Origin: Microbacterium sp. SORGH_AS_0862
GTDB lineage: Bacteria; Actinomycetota; Actinomycetes; Actinomycetales; Microbacteriaceae
Assembly (NCBI RefSeq): GCF_030818795.1
Contig: NZ_JAUTAY010000001.1
Location: 1,984,001-2,048,000 of the forward strand
Reading direction: 5' to 3'
Length of the DNA stretch: 64,000 nt
A program made the position numbers and the translations under genes. Each line of letters opens with the position of its first letter. Position 1 is the first letter of the stretch. This document shows positions 17,535 through 27,303 of this stretch, in pieces. Below the pieces are notes generated by a model, which made no database searches, was not told the DNA's origin, and was given only the letters and a program-made list of their open reading frames with translations.

Positions 17535-18544
17535 CGGGCACCTCCCGTGATGGCGCCGGCGGTGTCGCGGCGCAGGACGAAGCGCTGGTAGAGCAGTGCG
17601 ACCGCCAGCGAGATGAGGAACATGACGACCGCGACCGCGCTGCCGTAGCCGTAGCTGCCGGCGTTGCGCCCGTTGGCGACCATGTAGGTGGCCATGGTGG
17701 AGGTGCCCGCCGTCGAGGCGACGTACTGACCCCACACGATCCACACGAGATCGAACAGCTGGAGCGATCCGATCACCGAGAGGAAGGCCCAGATGCGGAT
17801 CGTCGGCCCCATGAGCGGCAGCACGATGTGGCGTTGGATCTGCCAGTACGACGCGCCGTCGATCGCGGCCGCCTCCGACAGCTCCTCCGGGATGCCCTGG
17901 AGGCCGGCGAGGAAGAGGATGACGGCGAAGCCGACGTACTTCCACGTGATGATGACCATGAGGGTCCAGATCGCGAGCGAGGGATTCGAGATCCAGTCGT
18001 TCGCGAGCCACCCGAGGCCGATCTTCTCGAGCAGCCCGTTCAGCGCGCCGTTCGACTGCAGCAGCAGGCCCCAGCCGAGGCCGACGACGACCTCGGAGAT
18101 GACGTACGGCACGAAGATGAGCACGCGGATGAGGGACTGGAACCGCATCTTGCGGTTCAGCAGCAGTGCGAGCCCCAGAGCGAGCGGGCCCTGCATCACG
18201 AGCGACATGACGACGATGAAGCCGTTGTGGCCCAAGGCCTCGTGGAAGGCCGGGTCGGTGAGGATCGTGACGTAGTTGCGGATGCCGACGAAGTCGGTGG
18301 GGGCGCCATAGCCCGACCAGCTGAAGAAGCCGTAGAACGCCGCCATCGCGACCGGGAGGATCACGAACGAGACGAAGACGATCAGGGCGGGGCCGAGGAG
18401 CAGGAGCAGCTCGGCGCGCAGGCGCCACCTGCCCCCGCGCCGGCGGGGCCGGGTGGGCGATGCCGCGGATGCGGCACCGCCCACCGGCGGAAGGCTGTCC
18501 GCCGCGTCAGCGACGGTACTCGCGTGTTCGCGAACGGAAGCCAT
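17531..18544 (-). CDS. sugar ABC transporter permease (MalF type)
   Basis: A 337-residue CUT1 permease: a cytoplasmic Ala/Pro/Arg-rich N-terminus of about 40 residues, then six membrane helices, with the EAA loop ELSEAAAIDGASYWQIQRHI. ATG 18544 is preferred because GAGAGG sits nine bases upstream. The alternative ATG at 18550 would leave only three bases. It lies directly downstream of the binding-protein gene and overlaps the MalG-type gene. No ATPase is encoded in the locus. Confidence 0.92.
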   Translation of the reverse strand: MASVREHASTVADAADSLPPVGGAASAASPTRPRRRGGRWRLRAELLLLLGPALIVFVSFVILPVAMAAFYGFFSWSGYGAPTDFVGIRNYVTILTDPAFHEALGHNGFIVVMSLVMQGPLALGLALLLNRKMRFQSLIRVLIFVPYVISEVVVGLGWGLLLQSNGALNGLLEKIGLGWLANDWISNPSLAIWTLMVIITWKYVGFAVILFLAGLQGIPEELSEAAAIDGASYWQIQRHIVLPLMGPTIRIWAFLSVIGSLQLFDLVWIVWGQYVASTAGTSTMATYMVANGRNAGSYGYGSAVAVVMFLISLAVALLYQRFVLRRDTAGAITGGAR

Positions 18545-18557
18545 CGTCATCGACCTC

Positions 18558-19844
18558 TCAGGACTTCGCGGCCGCGGCGTTGACGGCGTCGACGATGCCC
18601 TGCGGCGTGCCCTTGCCCGCGAACAGGTCGACGACGGCGACGTTGAGCGCGTTGCCCACGTTCTGGCCGTACAGGGTGTCGAGCCACACGACCACGTAGG
18701 GGGCGTTGTTGTAGCTCTTGAGGATGTCGACCAGAGCGGGGTCGGTCACGACGCTCTGCGCCTCGGTGGATGCCGGAAGGGTCTGGAACGCCTTCGCGTA
18801 GCCCTCCTGGTTCTCCTTCTCGGCGATGAAGTTGAGGAAGTCGACGCACTGCTTGGGGGCGTTGACCCAGCAGCTGAAGCCGTCGACGCCGCCCATCATC
18901 GCGCCGGCCTCGCCCTTGCCGCCCGAGACCTCGGGGAAGGGGAACCACTTGAGGTCCGCGAGGGGCTCCTCGTTCGGGGTCAGGGAGGCGATCACGCCCG
19001 GGTCCCAGGCGCCCATGAGTTCCATCGCGGCCTGGTGGTTGGCCAGCAGACCGGCCGACGAGCCGGCGCCCTGCTGTGCCGTCGTGGTGAGGAAGCCGTC
19101 GTTGAAGGGGTTGGTCTTGATGAAGGCCTCGAGGTTCTCGCCCGCCTCCAGCCAGCACGGGTCATCGAAGGAGCGATCGGAGGCCGCCTTGTCGAGGGCA
19201 TCCTTCGAGCAGGCGCGCAGGGCGAAGTTGTAGTACCAGTGCGCGGCGGGCCATGCGTCCTTCGCGCCGACGGCGATCGGGTCGATCCCGGCCGCGCGCA
19301 GCTTCGCGTTGGCCGCTTCGAGCTCGTCGATCGTCGTGGGGGTCTCGGTGACACCGGCCTGGGTGAAGAGGTCGGACGCGTAGTAGATGCCGGAGGGCAG
19401 GACGGCGGTCGGAACGCCGTAGTTCTTGCCGTCGATCGCGAAGGCGGACAGCGAGCCGCCCATCGCGTCCTTCGTCGCCTGCGAGAGGCCGTCGGTGAGG
19501 TCCATGGCCTGTCCTGCCTTCACGACGTCGGCGAGCTTGCCGCCGCCGCGGGCCATGAAGATGTCAGGCGCGTCGCCGGAGTTGAGGGCGGTCTGGAGCT
19601 TGCCGTCCATCTCCTCGTTCTGGATCGACTGGATCTCGATCTTGACGCCGGGGTTGGCCTTCTCGAAGGCGGCGGCCGTGTCGACCCAGTACTGCTTGCC
19701 GTCACCCGTGGTCGAGTTGTGCCAGAAGGTCAGCGTGACATCGCCGCCGCTGTCGCCGCCGTCTCCGCCGCCGCTGCAGCCGGCGAGCGCGAGCGCGCTC
19801 ATGGCCAGTGCAGCAGCACCGACCAGCAACTTCTTGGTTCTCAT
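18558..19844 (-). CDS. sugar ABC transporter substrate-binding lipoprotein
   Basis: A 428-residue extracellular binding protein. The signal peptide MRTKKLLVGAAALAMSALAL ends in lipobox LAGC, then a Gly/Asp/Ser linker and a family 1 solute-binding domain (VTLTFWHNST at its start). ATG 19844 is chosen because AGGTG lies six bases upstream; the ATG at 19853 would overlap that site. It is the first gene of the import operon. A -35 TTGACA and the LacI-type operator lie about 145 bp upstream. Confidence 0.93.
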   Translation of the reverse strand: MRTKKLLVGAAALAMSALALAGCSGGGDGGDSGGDVTLTFWHNSTTGDGKQYWVDTAAAFEKANPGVKIEIQSIQNEEMDGKLQTALNSGDAPDIFMARGGGKLADVVKAGQAMDLTDGLSQATKDAMGGSLSAFAIDGKNYGVPTAVLPSGIYYASDLFTQAGVTETPTTIDELEAANAKLRAAGIDPIAVGAKDAWPAAHWYYNFALRACSKDALDKAASDRSFDDPCWLEAGENLEAFIKTNPFNDGFLTTTAQQGAGSSAGLLANHQAAMELMGAWDPGVIASLTPNEEPLADLKWFPFPEVSGGKGEAGAMMGGVDGFSCWVNAPKQCVDFLNFIAEKENQEGYAKAFQTLPASTEAQSVVTDPALVDILKSYNNAPYVVVWLDTLYGQNVGNALNVAVVDLFAGKGTPQGIVDAVNAAAAKS

Positions 19845-19965
19845 GTGATCCACCTTTTCTCTTCATCGAGTCGCACCTCGAGGTGCTGCTGTGGGCACGA
19901 GCATCCGTGGCGTCGCTGCCTCGACGTGGCGTCGTGCGGGGGCTCGAAGGGTTCCGAGCGGTGTC

Positions 19966-20008
19966 AGTGTGGCAAGCGCCCGAAAGGGTGTCAAACGTTT
20001 TCGAAAAC
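19966..20008 (-). promoter_or_regulatory. promoter of the sugar-import operon with LacI operator
   Basis: On the minus strand, -35 TTGACA (19994-19989), a 17-bp spacer and -10-like CACACT (19971-19966). Just upstream is the 12-bp perfect palindrome GTTTTCGAAAAC (19997-20008), a typical LacI/GalR operator with central CG. The operator also covers the likely -35 region of the divergent lacI-type gene (its -10 TACGCT is at 20023-20028), so one site could control both. A second palindrome, GCACCTCGAGGTGC (19873-19886), lies in the leader. Confidence 0.65.
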
Positions 20009-20036
20009 CTTTTCCGGTGGTCTACGCTGAGGCGTC

Positions 20037-21041
20037 ATGGTCCGAAGGGTCACGATCCACGACGTCGCCGCCGCCGCCGGTGTGTCCGTCGCGACCGTCT
20101 CGAAAGCCGTCAACGGCCGGTACGGCGTGGCGGAGGAGACGGTGGCGCGCGTGCTGTCGGCGGTCGACGAGCTGGGATACGAGTCGAGCCTCGTCGCCTC
20201 GAGCATGCGCTCGCGGCGCACGGGGGTGATCGGCGTCCTCGTCGCCGATTTCGAGCCCTTCTCCGCGGAGGTGCTCAAGGGCGTCGGCAGCGCGCTGGCC
20301 GATTCCGGCCACGATGTGCTCGCCTACAGCGGGTCGCATCAGGAGGGGACGGGCTGGGAGCGGCGGTCGTTGAGCCGGCTCAGCGGGACGCTCATCGACG
20401 GGGCGATCATGGTGACGCCCACGATCGTGAACGTCACCTCCGACGTGCCGATCGTCGCGGTCGATCCGCACACCGGGCGTGCCGACCTCCCGACCGTCGA
20501 ATCCGACAGCTTCACCGGCGCGCAGCAGGCGGTTCGCCATCTCGTCGAGCTCGGGCACCGTCGCATCGGCTTCATCGCCGGACGTCCGGATCTGCGCTCC
20601 TCCGCCGCGCGAGACGCGGGCTACCGGGTGGCGCTGTCCGAGGTCGGTATCCCGTTCGATCCGAACCTCGTCGGCGTCGGCCGCTATCACGGCGACATCG
20701 CTCGCGAGGCCGCCGTGCAGATGCTCTCGTCGCCCCACCGGCCCACGGCGATCTTCGCCGCCAACGATCTCTCCGCACTCTCGATCATCGACGTCGCGCA
20801 CGAGCTGGGACTCTCGGTGCCGGAGGATCTGTCGGTCATCGGGTTCGACGACGTCCCCGAGGCGGCGCGCGCGGCCCTGCCCCTGTCGACCGTACGCCAG
20901 CCGATGCAGCGCCTCGGTGCCGCGGCCGCGACCATGGTCCTCGCCCTCATGAACGGCGAGGAACTGGATGCGACGCACGTCCGCCTCGCCACGCGGCTCG
21001 TCCCTCGTGCCACCACCGCCCCGCCGCGCGCGGGGCACTGA
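20037..21041 (+). CDS. LacI family transcriptional regulator
   Basis: A 334-residue repressor. The N-terminal helix-turn-helix is TIHDVAAAAGVSVATVSKAV (residues about 6-25) with the hinge helix at about 50-58, followed by a periplasmic-binding-protein-like sensor domain (IGVLVADFEP, GHRRIGFIAGRPD, VPEDLSVIGFDDVP). It is divergent from the sugar importer and upstream of GH43, so it probably represses both in the absence of a xylo-oligosaccharide signal. A canonical operator lies in the divergent region. Confidence 0.93.
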   Translation: MVRRVTIHDVAAAAGVSVATVSKAVNGRYGVAEETVARVLSAVDELGYESSLVASSMRSRRTGVIGVLVADFEPFSAEVLKGVGSALADSGHDVLAYSGSHQEGTGWERRSLSRLSGTLIDGAIMVTPTIVNVTSDVPIVAVDPHTGRADLPTVESDSFTGAQQAVRHLVELGHRRIGFIAGRPDLRSSAARDAGYRVALSEVGIPFDPNLVGVGRYHGDIAREAAVQMLSSPHRPTAIFAANDLSALSIIDVAHELGLSVPEDLSVIGFDDVPEAARAALPLSTVRQPMQRLGAAAATMVLALMNGEELDATHVRLATRLVPRATTAPPRAGH

Positions 21042-21090
21042 GACCACCGCCCCCGCGGGCGGCACCCGACCATCACGCGAAGGAGCATCC

Positions 21091-22611
21091 ATGGGTCGTT
21101 ACCGCAATCCCGTCCTGCCGGGCTGTCACCCGGATCCCAGCATCTGCCGCTTCGGCGATCGCTACGTGCTGGTGACCTCGAGCTTCGAGTACCTGCCGGG
21201 CCTTCCCGTGCATGTCTCTGACGACCTCGTGAACTGGACGCTCGTGGGCCACGCGCTGCATCGGCCGGGGCAGATCGATCTGTCCGGGCTCACCTCGTCC
21301 TCCGGCACGTACGCGCCGACGGTGCGCGAGGTGAACGGCAGGCTCGTGGTGGTGTGCACGGTCGTCGGACCCGAGGACGGTGACTGGGCGGGACGGACCG
21401 GCCACTTCCTGGTCACGGCCGGCGCTCCGGAGGGCCCGTGGTCCGACCCGGTATGGATCGACGGCGTCGGCGGATTCGACCCGTCGATCACGGTCGACGG
21501 TGATCGCGTCTGGCTCTGCGGCACGCGGGAGGCGGTCGAGGGCTACTGGCCCGGCCGCACCGAGGTGTGGGTGGCCGAGCTCGACCTCGCCACGGGTGCG
21601 CTGCGCAGCGAGCCGGTGGTGATCTGGACGGGAGCCGCCGTCGGGGCGGTGTGGGCCGAGGGGCCGCACCTGCTGCCGCATCCCGATGGCGGATGGATGC
21701 TGCTGGTCGCCGAGGGCGGCACCGACCTCGAACACGCGGTCTGCGTCGCGTACGCCGATCGCATCGAGGGGCCGTACACGGGGGATGCGGGAAATCCCCG
21801 CCTTTCGCATCGCGATCTCGGACCCGTGGCGCCGATCGTCGCCGTGGGGCACGCCGACCTGGTGGACGACGTCGAAGGGCGCAGCTGGGCGACGGTGCTG
21901 GCGCTGCACCCCGTCGACGGGCGACGGGGGATCCTCGGCCGGCGGACGTCGCTCGTGCCGGTCGGGTGGGTCGACGGCCGTCCGCTCTTCGCGCCGGGCG
22001 TCGGGCGGGTCGAGCAGACGGTGACGGCGGAGGGCGTCCCCGATCAGCGGCCGCGGCCGACGCGCGTCGTGGAGCACTTCACGGCCGAGCGCCTCGATCT
22101 CGAGTGGAACGGCGCCGGTCGCCTGCCGGAGGAGATCGCGACCTGGGGTGCCGAGGGTCTGCTGCTGCCCGGGGGAGCCGAGCCGTCGGAGACGGCGGGT
22201 GTCTCGTTCCTGGGCCGGCGACTGCCCGACGAGATCAGCGAGGCGTCGCTGCGTCTGCGGATCACTCCGGCAGGCGACGGGTTCCGCGCGGGGGTGCTGC
22301 TGCGGGTCTCCGATGCTCAGCAGCTGGAGTTGTCGGTGACCGGTGCGGGTGAGGCGATCGCGGTGCTCGCCGGAGCCGAGGTCGGACGCTTGCCGCTCGG
22401 ACGCGACGCCCTCGGTGACGAATTCGAGCTCACGCTCCGCATCCGGAACCTCACGGCGCGGCTCTTCGTGGGCGAGGAGGAGGTGGCCTTCTGCGAGCTC
22501 GATGTCCTGGCGCCCCGGCCGCCGCGGGGGTTCATCGGCGCCTGGGTGGGTCCGGTGTCGGTCGGATCGGGTGAGGCGCGCATCACGCGCTTCACGCTCA
22601 GCGCGGGCTGA
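21091..22611 (+). CDS. glycoside hydrolase family 43 (beta-xylosidase/arabinofuranosidase)
   Basis: A 506-residue GH43 enzyme starting MGRYRNPVLPG, with AAGGAG five bases before ATG 21091. The five-bladed propeller carries the catalytic base Asp in CHPDPSI (about residue 15), the pKa-modulating Asp in GGFDPSI (about 129) and the acid Glu in AEGPHLL (about 190). A C-terminal beta-sandwich follows from about residue 325. There is no signal peptide, so it acts on imported oligosaccharides. It follows the LacI gene by 49 bp and overlaps the convergent ROK gene by 14 bp. Confidence 0.9.
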   Translation: MGRYRNPVLPGCHPDPSICRFGDRYVLVTSSFEYLPGLPVHVSDDLVNWTLVGHALHRPGQIDLSGLTSSSGTYAPTVREVNGRLVVVCTVVGPEDGDWAGRTGHFLVTAGAPEGPWSDPVWIDGVGGFDPSITVDGDRVWLCGTREAVEGYWPGRTEVWVAELDLATGALRSEPVVIWTGAAVGAVWAEGPHLLPHPDGGWMLLVAEGGTDLEHAVCVAYADRIEGPYTGDAGNPRLSHRDLGPVAPIVAVGHADLVDDVEGRSWATVLALHPVDGRRGILGRRTSLVPVGWVDGRPLFAPGVGRVEQTVTAEGVPDQRPRPTRVVEHFTAERLDLEWNGAGRLPEEIATWGAEGLLLPGGAEPSETAGVSFLGRRLPDEISEASLRLRITPAGDGFRAGVLLRVSDAQQLELSVTGAGEAIAVLAGAEVGRLPLGRDALGDEFELTLRIRNLTARLFVGEEEVAFCELDVLAPRPPRGFIGAWVGPVSVGSGEARITRFTLSAG

Positions 22612-23755
22612 ACTCCGAGGGATCGGCGAGGAGGTCGGCGAAGGCGAGTTCGCCGGCCCCGATCAGCAGACGGTCCTCGGCGAGCGAGGCGAGGCGAAGC
22701 TCGAGGGTCTCGGCGCACGCGGGCATCGACTGGGCGCGCACCGTGTCGCCGAGTGTGCCCAGGTCGCTCGCGCACAGCGCGGCCAGGAACCCGCCGAGCA
22801 CGACCACGCTCGGGTTGAGGACGTTCACCGCGTTCGCCAGTGCTGTCGCGAGGATCCGCTGCTGCCGTTCGATCTCGGCGCGGGCGTCTCCGGATGCGGC
22901 GGCGACCGCATCCGTGAGCTGCGCGTCATCGGCATCCGCGAGTCCGAGGGCGGCCAGCAGGAGCGAGCGGTTGACCTCGTCCTCCAGGACGCCGCCGGGC
23001 ACGCGGCGGTCCGCCGCATCCTCGATTCCGGGGCGGTTCTGCCCGAACTCGCCCGCGTAGCCGCCGGTTCCGGCCAGCGGATTGCCGGCGACGATCACGC
23101 CGCCGCCGATGCCGCTCGCGCCGCCGTTGAGGTAGACGACGTCGGCCGCGCCGCGGGCGGCGCCGAACAGGTGCTCGGCCAGCACGCCCAGACTGGCGTC
23201 GTTGCCGATGGCGGTTTCCAGACCCGTGGCCCGGCGGATGAGATCGGCGAGCGGGACGTCGCGCCACCCGAGGTGCGGGGCGTCGCGCACGAGGCCGTCG
23301 CCGGTGCGGACGAGTCCGGGCACGGCGAGTCCGACGCCCACGATGCGGTGATCGGCGAGCTCCGCCTGCCGCCACCGGTCGATGTGCTCGACCACGAGCG
23401 CCGCGGTCTCGGCGGGCGTGGGGGCCTCGCGCATCGTCACGCGCACGCGGACGGGGATGGAGAGATCGAGCCCGACCGCGGCGAGGCTGACCGCGTCGAC
23501 CTCGGGGTTGACCGCGATCGCCACCGTGCGGGACTGCGCGGCGACGATGGGGGAGGGGCGTCCGGCGCGCCTCGCGGGGTCCGGCGCCTTCTCGGCGACG
23601 AGCTGCTGCGCCGCGAGTTCGGCGACGAGGGCTGCGACCGTCGAACGGTTCAGTCCCGTCGCCTCGGTGAGGGCGGCGCGCGAGAGGGCGCCCTCGCGGT
23701 GCACGAGTCGAAGGATGCGGGAGAGGTTGCGCTGCCGCATGCCGATGGCGTCCAT
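22598..23755 (-). CDS. ROK family transcriptional regulator (XylR-like)
   Basis: A 385-residue ROK repressor: N-terminal winged helix (LSRAALTEATGLNRSTVAALV, about residues 24-44), then a sugar-kinase-like ROK domain with GVGLAVPGLV and GGASGIGGGVIV. The zinc-binding Cys-rich ROK motif is not evident. It is divergent from xylA, with 60 bp between them containing an inverted repeat, so it is probably the xylose-responsive repressor XylR. TACACT lies six bases before ATG 23755, so the message may be leaderless. The frame stays open far upstream, but that part is antisense to xylA. Confidence 0.9.
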   Translation of the reverse strand: MDAIGMRQRNLSRILRLVHREGALSRAALTEATGLNRSTVAALVAELAAQQLVAEKAPDPARRAGRPSPIVAAQSRTVAIAVNPEVDAVSLAAVGLDLSIPVRVRVTMREAPTPAETAALVVEHIDRWRQAELADHRIVGVGLAVPGLVRTGDGLVRDAPHLGWRDVPLADLIRRATGLETAIGNDASLGVLAEHLFGAARGAADVVYLNGGASGIGGGVIVAGNPLAGTGGYAGEFGQNRPGIEDAADRRVPGGVLEDEVNRSLLLAALGLADADDAQLTDAVAAASGDARAEIERQQRILATALANAVNVLNPSVVVLGGFLAALCASDLGTLGDTVRAQSMPACAETLELRLASLAEDRLLIGAGELAFADLLADPSEFSPR

Positions 23756-23771
23756 GGCTCCAGTGTAGTAA

Positions 23772-23786
23772 GTTGCGAATAACAAC
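23772..23786. promoter_or_regulatory. candidate XylR operator between ROK regulator and xylA
   Basis: GTTG (23772-23775), seven AT-rich bases, CAAC (23783-23786), within the only AT-rich stretch of the 60-bp divergent region. The position suits a ROK repressor acting on both genes. Short half-sites make this tentative. Confidence 0.5.
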
Positions 23787-23815
23787 ATATCCGCCTCGCA
23801 TCGCGAAGGAGCGTC

Positions 23816-25006
23816 ATGCCCGCCCCCACTCCCGCCGACAAGTTCTCGTTCGGTCTCTGGACCATCGGATACAACGGCACCGACCCGTTCGGCGGACCGA
23901 CCCGTCCGGCCCTCGACGTCGTCCACGCCGTCGAGAAGCTCGCAGAGCTCGGCGCCTACGGCCTCACCTTCCACGACGACGACCTGTTCGCCTTCGGCTC
24001 CACGGACGCCGAGCGTCAGAAGCAGATCGATCGCCTCAAGGGCGCTCTCGCCGACACCGGCCTGATCATCCCGATGGTCACCACGAACCTCTTCTCGGCC
24101 CCCGTCTTCAAGGACGGCGGCTTCACCGCCAACGACCGCGACGTGCGCCGCTACGCGCTGCGCAAGGTGTTCCGCCAGCTCGACCTGGGCGCGGAGCTCG
24201 GCGCCAAGACCTTCGTCATGTGGGGCGGCCGTGAGGGCGCCGAGTACGACAGCGCGAAGGACGTCCGCGCCGCCCTCGAGCGTTACCGCGAGGCCGTCAA
24301 CCTCCTCGGCGACTACGTCACCGACAAGGGCTACGACATCAAGTTCGCCATCGAACCGAAGCCGAACGAGCCCCGCGGCGACATCCTGCTGCCGACGCTC
24401 GGCCATGCGATCGCCTTCATCGACTCGCTCGAGCGCCCCGAGCTCGTGGGCCTGAACCCCGAGGTCGGGCACGAGCAGATGGCGGGGCTCAACTTCGCCG
24501 CCGGCATCGCCCAGGCCCTGTACCACGGCAAGCTCTTCCACATCGACCTCAACGGTCAGCGCGGCATCAAGTACGACCAGGACCTCGTGTTCGGACACGG
24601 CGACCTGCACAACGCGTTCGCACTCGTCGACCTGCTCGAGAACGGTGGCCCCGGCGGCGTCCCGGCGTACGACGGCCCCCGCCACTTCGATTACAAGCCC
24701 AGCCGCACCGAGGACGAGAAGGGCGTGTGGGAATCGGCCGCGGCCAACATGCGCACCTACCTGCTCCTGAAGGAGCGTGCGGCGGCCTTCCGCGCCGACC
24801 CCGAGGTGCAGGAGGCGCTCGCCGCCGCCAAGGTCCCCGAGCTGTCGGTTCCGACCCTGAATGAGGGCGAGACCTACGAGCAGTTCCTCGCCGACCGCTC
24901 GGCCTACGAGGACTTCGACACCGACGCCTACATGGGCGGCAAGGGTGGCGGCTTCGTGCGCCTGCAGCAGCTCGCGACCGAGCACCTGCTGGGTGCCCGC
25001 GGCTGA
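23816..25006 (+). CDS. xylA: xylose isomerase
   Basis: A 396-residue class I (actinobacterial, short) xylose isomerase converting D-xylose to D-xylulose in the cytoplasm. Visible signatures are [10 protein letters not shown] with the ring-opening His (about 53), [10 protein letters not shown], the metal-binding [11 protein letters not shown] (Glu about 181), HIDLNGQRG and [17 protein letters not shown] precedes ATG 23816. xylB follows about 195 bp downstream, with a family A palindrome in the gap, so the two genes may be differentially expressed. Confidence 0.97.
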   Translation: MPAPTPADKFSFGLWTIGYNGTDPFGGPTRPALDVVHAVEKLAELGAYGLTFHDDDLFAFGSTDAERQKQIDRLKGALADTGLIIPMVTTNLFSAPVFKDGGFTANDRDVRRYALRKVFRQLDLGAELGAKTFVMWGGREGAEYDSAKDVRAALERYREAVNLLGDYVTDKGYDIKFAIEPKPNEPRGDILLPTLGHAIAFIDSLERPELVGLNPEVGHEQMAGLNFAAGIAQALYHGKLFHIDLNGQRGIKYDQDLVFGHGDLHNAFALVDLLENGGPGGVPAYDGPRHFDYKPSRTEDEKGVWESAAANMRTYLLLKERAAAFRADPEVQEALAAAKVPELSVPTLNEGETYEQFLADRSAYEDFDTDAYMGGKGGGFVRLQQLATEHLLGARG

Positions 25007-25067
25007 CGCACCCGCGGCTGGCCCGCCGGCGGGTTCGCGCCCGCATCCGGCGCTCCGCCGTGCCCCG

Positions 25068-25117
25068 TGTCCCACTTCCCGCAGAATTCGACCCCGAAAA
25101 CTGCGGCAAGTGGGACA
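25068..25117. repeat. family A palindrome, copy A1
   Basis: TGTCCCACTTCCCGCAG (25068-25084) pairs 16/17 with CTGCGGCAAGTGGGACA (25101-25117). The core TGTCCCACTT-N30-AAGTGGGACA is exactly 50 bp, as at A2 and A3. It lies between xylA and xylB, 84 bp upstream of the xylB start, and carries no extra 21-bp units. Confidence 0.8.
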
Positions 25118-25200
25118 TGGGTGCGCTGTGGATGCGGGAGGCGCCCTCTGAAGAAGCAGACGTCCATCGGAAGGGCGTCCCTGAGCAAGAAGGAGCAGCG

Positions 25201-26502
25201 ATGACGCTGGTGTTGGGGGTCGACTCGTCGACCCAGTCGTGCAAGGTCGTCGTGATCGACGCGGAGTCGGGCGCCATCGTGCGCACCGGACGCGCCCCGC
25301 ATCCCGACGGCACCGAGGTCGACGCCGCCGCCTGGTGGGACGCGCTGCAGTCGGCGATCGCGGATGCGGGTGGCCTCGACGACATCGCCGCGTGGTCCAT
25401 CGGCGGGCAGCAGCACGGGATGGTCGCGCTCGACGCAGACGGCCGCGTGATACGCCCGGCGCTGCTGTGGAACGACACCCGCTCCGGTGGCGCGGCAGCC
25501 CAGCTGACCGCCGAGTTCGGCGCCCCAGCGCTCGCCGAGCGCACGGGTCTCGTTCCGGTCGCCTCCTTCACCATCACGAAGCTGCGGTGGCTCCGTGACA
25601 ACGAGCCCGACAACGCGGCGCGCGTGGCCGCCGTCGCGCTGCCGCACGACTGGCTCACCTGGCGTCTGCGAGGGTACGGTCCCGCGGGCGAGAGCGCGCT
25701 CGGTCCGGTGCTCGACGAGCTCGTGACCGACCGTTCCGATGCCTCAGGAACCGGGTACTGGTCGCCCGAGACGGGCGGCTACGACCGCGAGTTGCTCGTC
25801 GCCGCTCTCGGCCACGACGCGCTCCTGCCGCGCGTGCTCGGCCCCGATGAGTGGGTGACGGATGCGGCGGGTCGTCGGGTCGGTCCCGGCGCCGGCGACA
25901 ACGCGGGCGCCGCCCTCGGCGTCGGCGCGGTGCCGGGCGATGCGATCGTCTCCATCGGCACCTCGGGCACCGTGTTCGCCGTCAGCGCCGAGCGCACGAT
26001 TGACGCGACCGGCACGGTTGCCGGATTCGCCGACGCCTCCGGCAACTTCCTCCCCATCGTCGTGACCCTCAACGCCGCGCGCGTGCTCGACGCGATCGCG
26101 CGGCTGCTCGGGGTCGACCACGCCGAGCTCAGCGCGCTCGCACTGACCGCGCAGCCCGGCGCCGGCGGACTGCGACTCATCCCCTACTTCGAGGGCGAGC
26201 GCACCCCCAATCTTCCGGACGCGACCGCATCCCTGGAGGGCATGACGCTCGCCTCGACGACGCGGGAGAACCTCGCCCGCGCGGCGGTGGAGGGGATGCT
26301 GTCCGGCCTCGGTGCGGGCCTCGACGCCCTCCGCGGGCTCGGCGTGCCGCTCGAGCGCGTGCTTCTGATCGGCGGGGCCGCCCAGTCCGAGGCGGTGCGC
26401 CGCGTGGCGCCCGAGGTCTTCGGGCTGCCGGTCGAGGTTCCCGAGCCGGGGGAGTACGTGGCGCTCGGCGCCGCGCGCCAGGCCGCCGGCACGCTCGGCT
26501 GA
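25201..26502 (+). CDS. xylB: xylulokinase
   Basis: A 433-residue FGGY-family kinase phosphorylating D-xylulose to xylulose 5-phosphate for the pentose phosphate pathway. It has the N-terminal phosphate loop [10 protein letters not shown], catalytic region [10 protein letters not shown] with downstream WNDTRS, and the second-domain GDNAGAALG and [19 protein letters not shown] lies upstream of ATG 25201. It is slightly shorter than the Escherichia coli enzyme, as usual in actinobacteria. A strong hairpin terminator follows. Confidence 0.95.
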   Translation: MTLVLGVDSSTQSCKVVVIDAESGAIVRTGRAPHPDGTEVDAAAWWDALQSAIADAGGLDDIAAWSIGGQQHGMVALDADGRVIRPALLWNDTRSGGAAAQLTAEFGAPALAERTGLVPVASFTITKLRWLRDNEPDNAARVAAVALPHDWLTWRLRGYGPAGESALGPVLDELVTDRSDASGTGYWSPETGGYDRELLVAALGHDALLPRVLGPDEWVTDAAGRRVGPGAGDNAGAALGVGAVPGDAIVSIGTSGTVFAVSAERTIDATGTVAGFADASGNFLPIVVTLNAARVLDAIARLLGVDHAELSALALTAQPGAGGLRLIPYFEGERTPNLPDATASLEGMTLASTTRENLARAAVEGMLSGLGAGLDALRGLGVPLERVLLIGGAAQSEAVRRVAPEVFGLPVEVPEPGEYVALGAARQAAGTLG

Positions 26503-26508
26503 GATTCC

Positions 26509-26541
26509 GGACCGACCGGATCCGGCCCATCCGGTCGGTCC
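26509..26541 (+). terminator. strong hairpin terminator after xylB
   Basis: GGACCGACCGGAT (26509-26521) and ATCCGGTCGGTCC (26529-26541) form a perfect 13-bp stem with a 7-nt loop, six bases after the xylB stop. There is no T-run. It closes the xylose island. Confidence 0.8.
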
Positions 26542-26581
26542 TCACAGCGCCCACCGAGCGGGCGCCCGTACGGTCGGAGAC

Positions 26582-27277
26582 ATGAAGGTGCCGCTCGAGC
26601 AGCAACAGATCATGATGTCCCCGGCTCAGTTGCGCGAGGTGCGTGATGAGCTGCAGCGGTTCCTGCTCGAGTACCGCTTCGGCATGCAGGAGATCGAGAC
26701 GAAGATCTCGATCCTGCGGGACGAGTTCCTCCACATGCACGAGTACAACCCGATCGAGCACGTCACCAGCCGCTTGAAGTCGCCCGACAGTCTCGTCGAC
26801 AAGGTGACGCGCAAGGGCATCCCGTCGGACTTCGCCTCGATCCGTGAGCACATCACCGACATCGCCGGCGTGCGCGTCACGTGCAGCTTCACGACCGATG
26901 CGTACCGGCTCTTCGATCTGCTGACCCAGCAGGACGACATCACGGTGCGCACGGTGAAGGACTACATCGCCACGCCCAAGGAGAACGGCTACAAGAGCCT
27001 GCACGCGATCGTGGAGGTGCCCGTCTTCCTCTCCACCGGCCCCGTGCGGGTTCCCGTCGAAGTGCAGTTCCGCACCATCGCGATGGACTTCTGGGCGAGC
27101 CTCGAGCACAAGATCTACTACAAGTACGACCGCCAGGTGCCGATGGGGCTCACCGAGAGCCTGCGCGAGGCGGCCGAGACCGCCGCTGCGCTGGACGAGC
27201 GCATGGAACGACTGCACCGCGAGGTGCACGGCGAGCAGGGGCACGTCGCCAGCCCGGCGAACGTCATCCGCGTGTGA
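26582..27277 (+). CDS. small alarmone synthetase (GTP pyrophosphokinase, RelQ/RelP type)
   Basis: A 231-residue synthetase-only RelA/SpoT homologue making (p)ppGpp from ATP and GDP/GTP. The core has DIAGVRVTCSF (Arg about 97), TPKENGYKSLH (131-141) and VPVEVQFRTIAMDFWASLEH (158-177), all family hallmarks. It lacks the HD hydrolase, TGS and ACT domains of long Rel enzymes. TACGGT lies seven bases before ATG 26582, suggesting a leaderless message that starts after the xylB terminator. Confidence 0.93.
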   Translation: MKVPLEQQQIMMSPAQLREVRDELQRFLLEYRFGMQEIETKISILRDEFLHMHEYNPIEHVTSRLKSPDSLVDKVTRKGIPSDFASIREHITDIAGVRVTCSFTTDAYRLFDLLTQQDDITVRTVKDYIATPKENGYKSLHAIVEVPVFLSTGPVRVPVEVQFRTIAMDFWASLEHKIYYKYDRQVPMGLTESLREAAETAAALDERMERLHREVHGEQGHVASPANVIRV

Positions 27278-27303
27278 GGCTCCGGCGCGATTAGGCTCTG
27301 CGC

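Noticed and set aside
23756..25075. N-terminal extension of the ROK regulator up to 825 residues
   Set aside because: The extra frame is antisense to xylA. The ROK protein starts naturally at 23755 with its winged helix.
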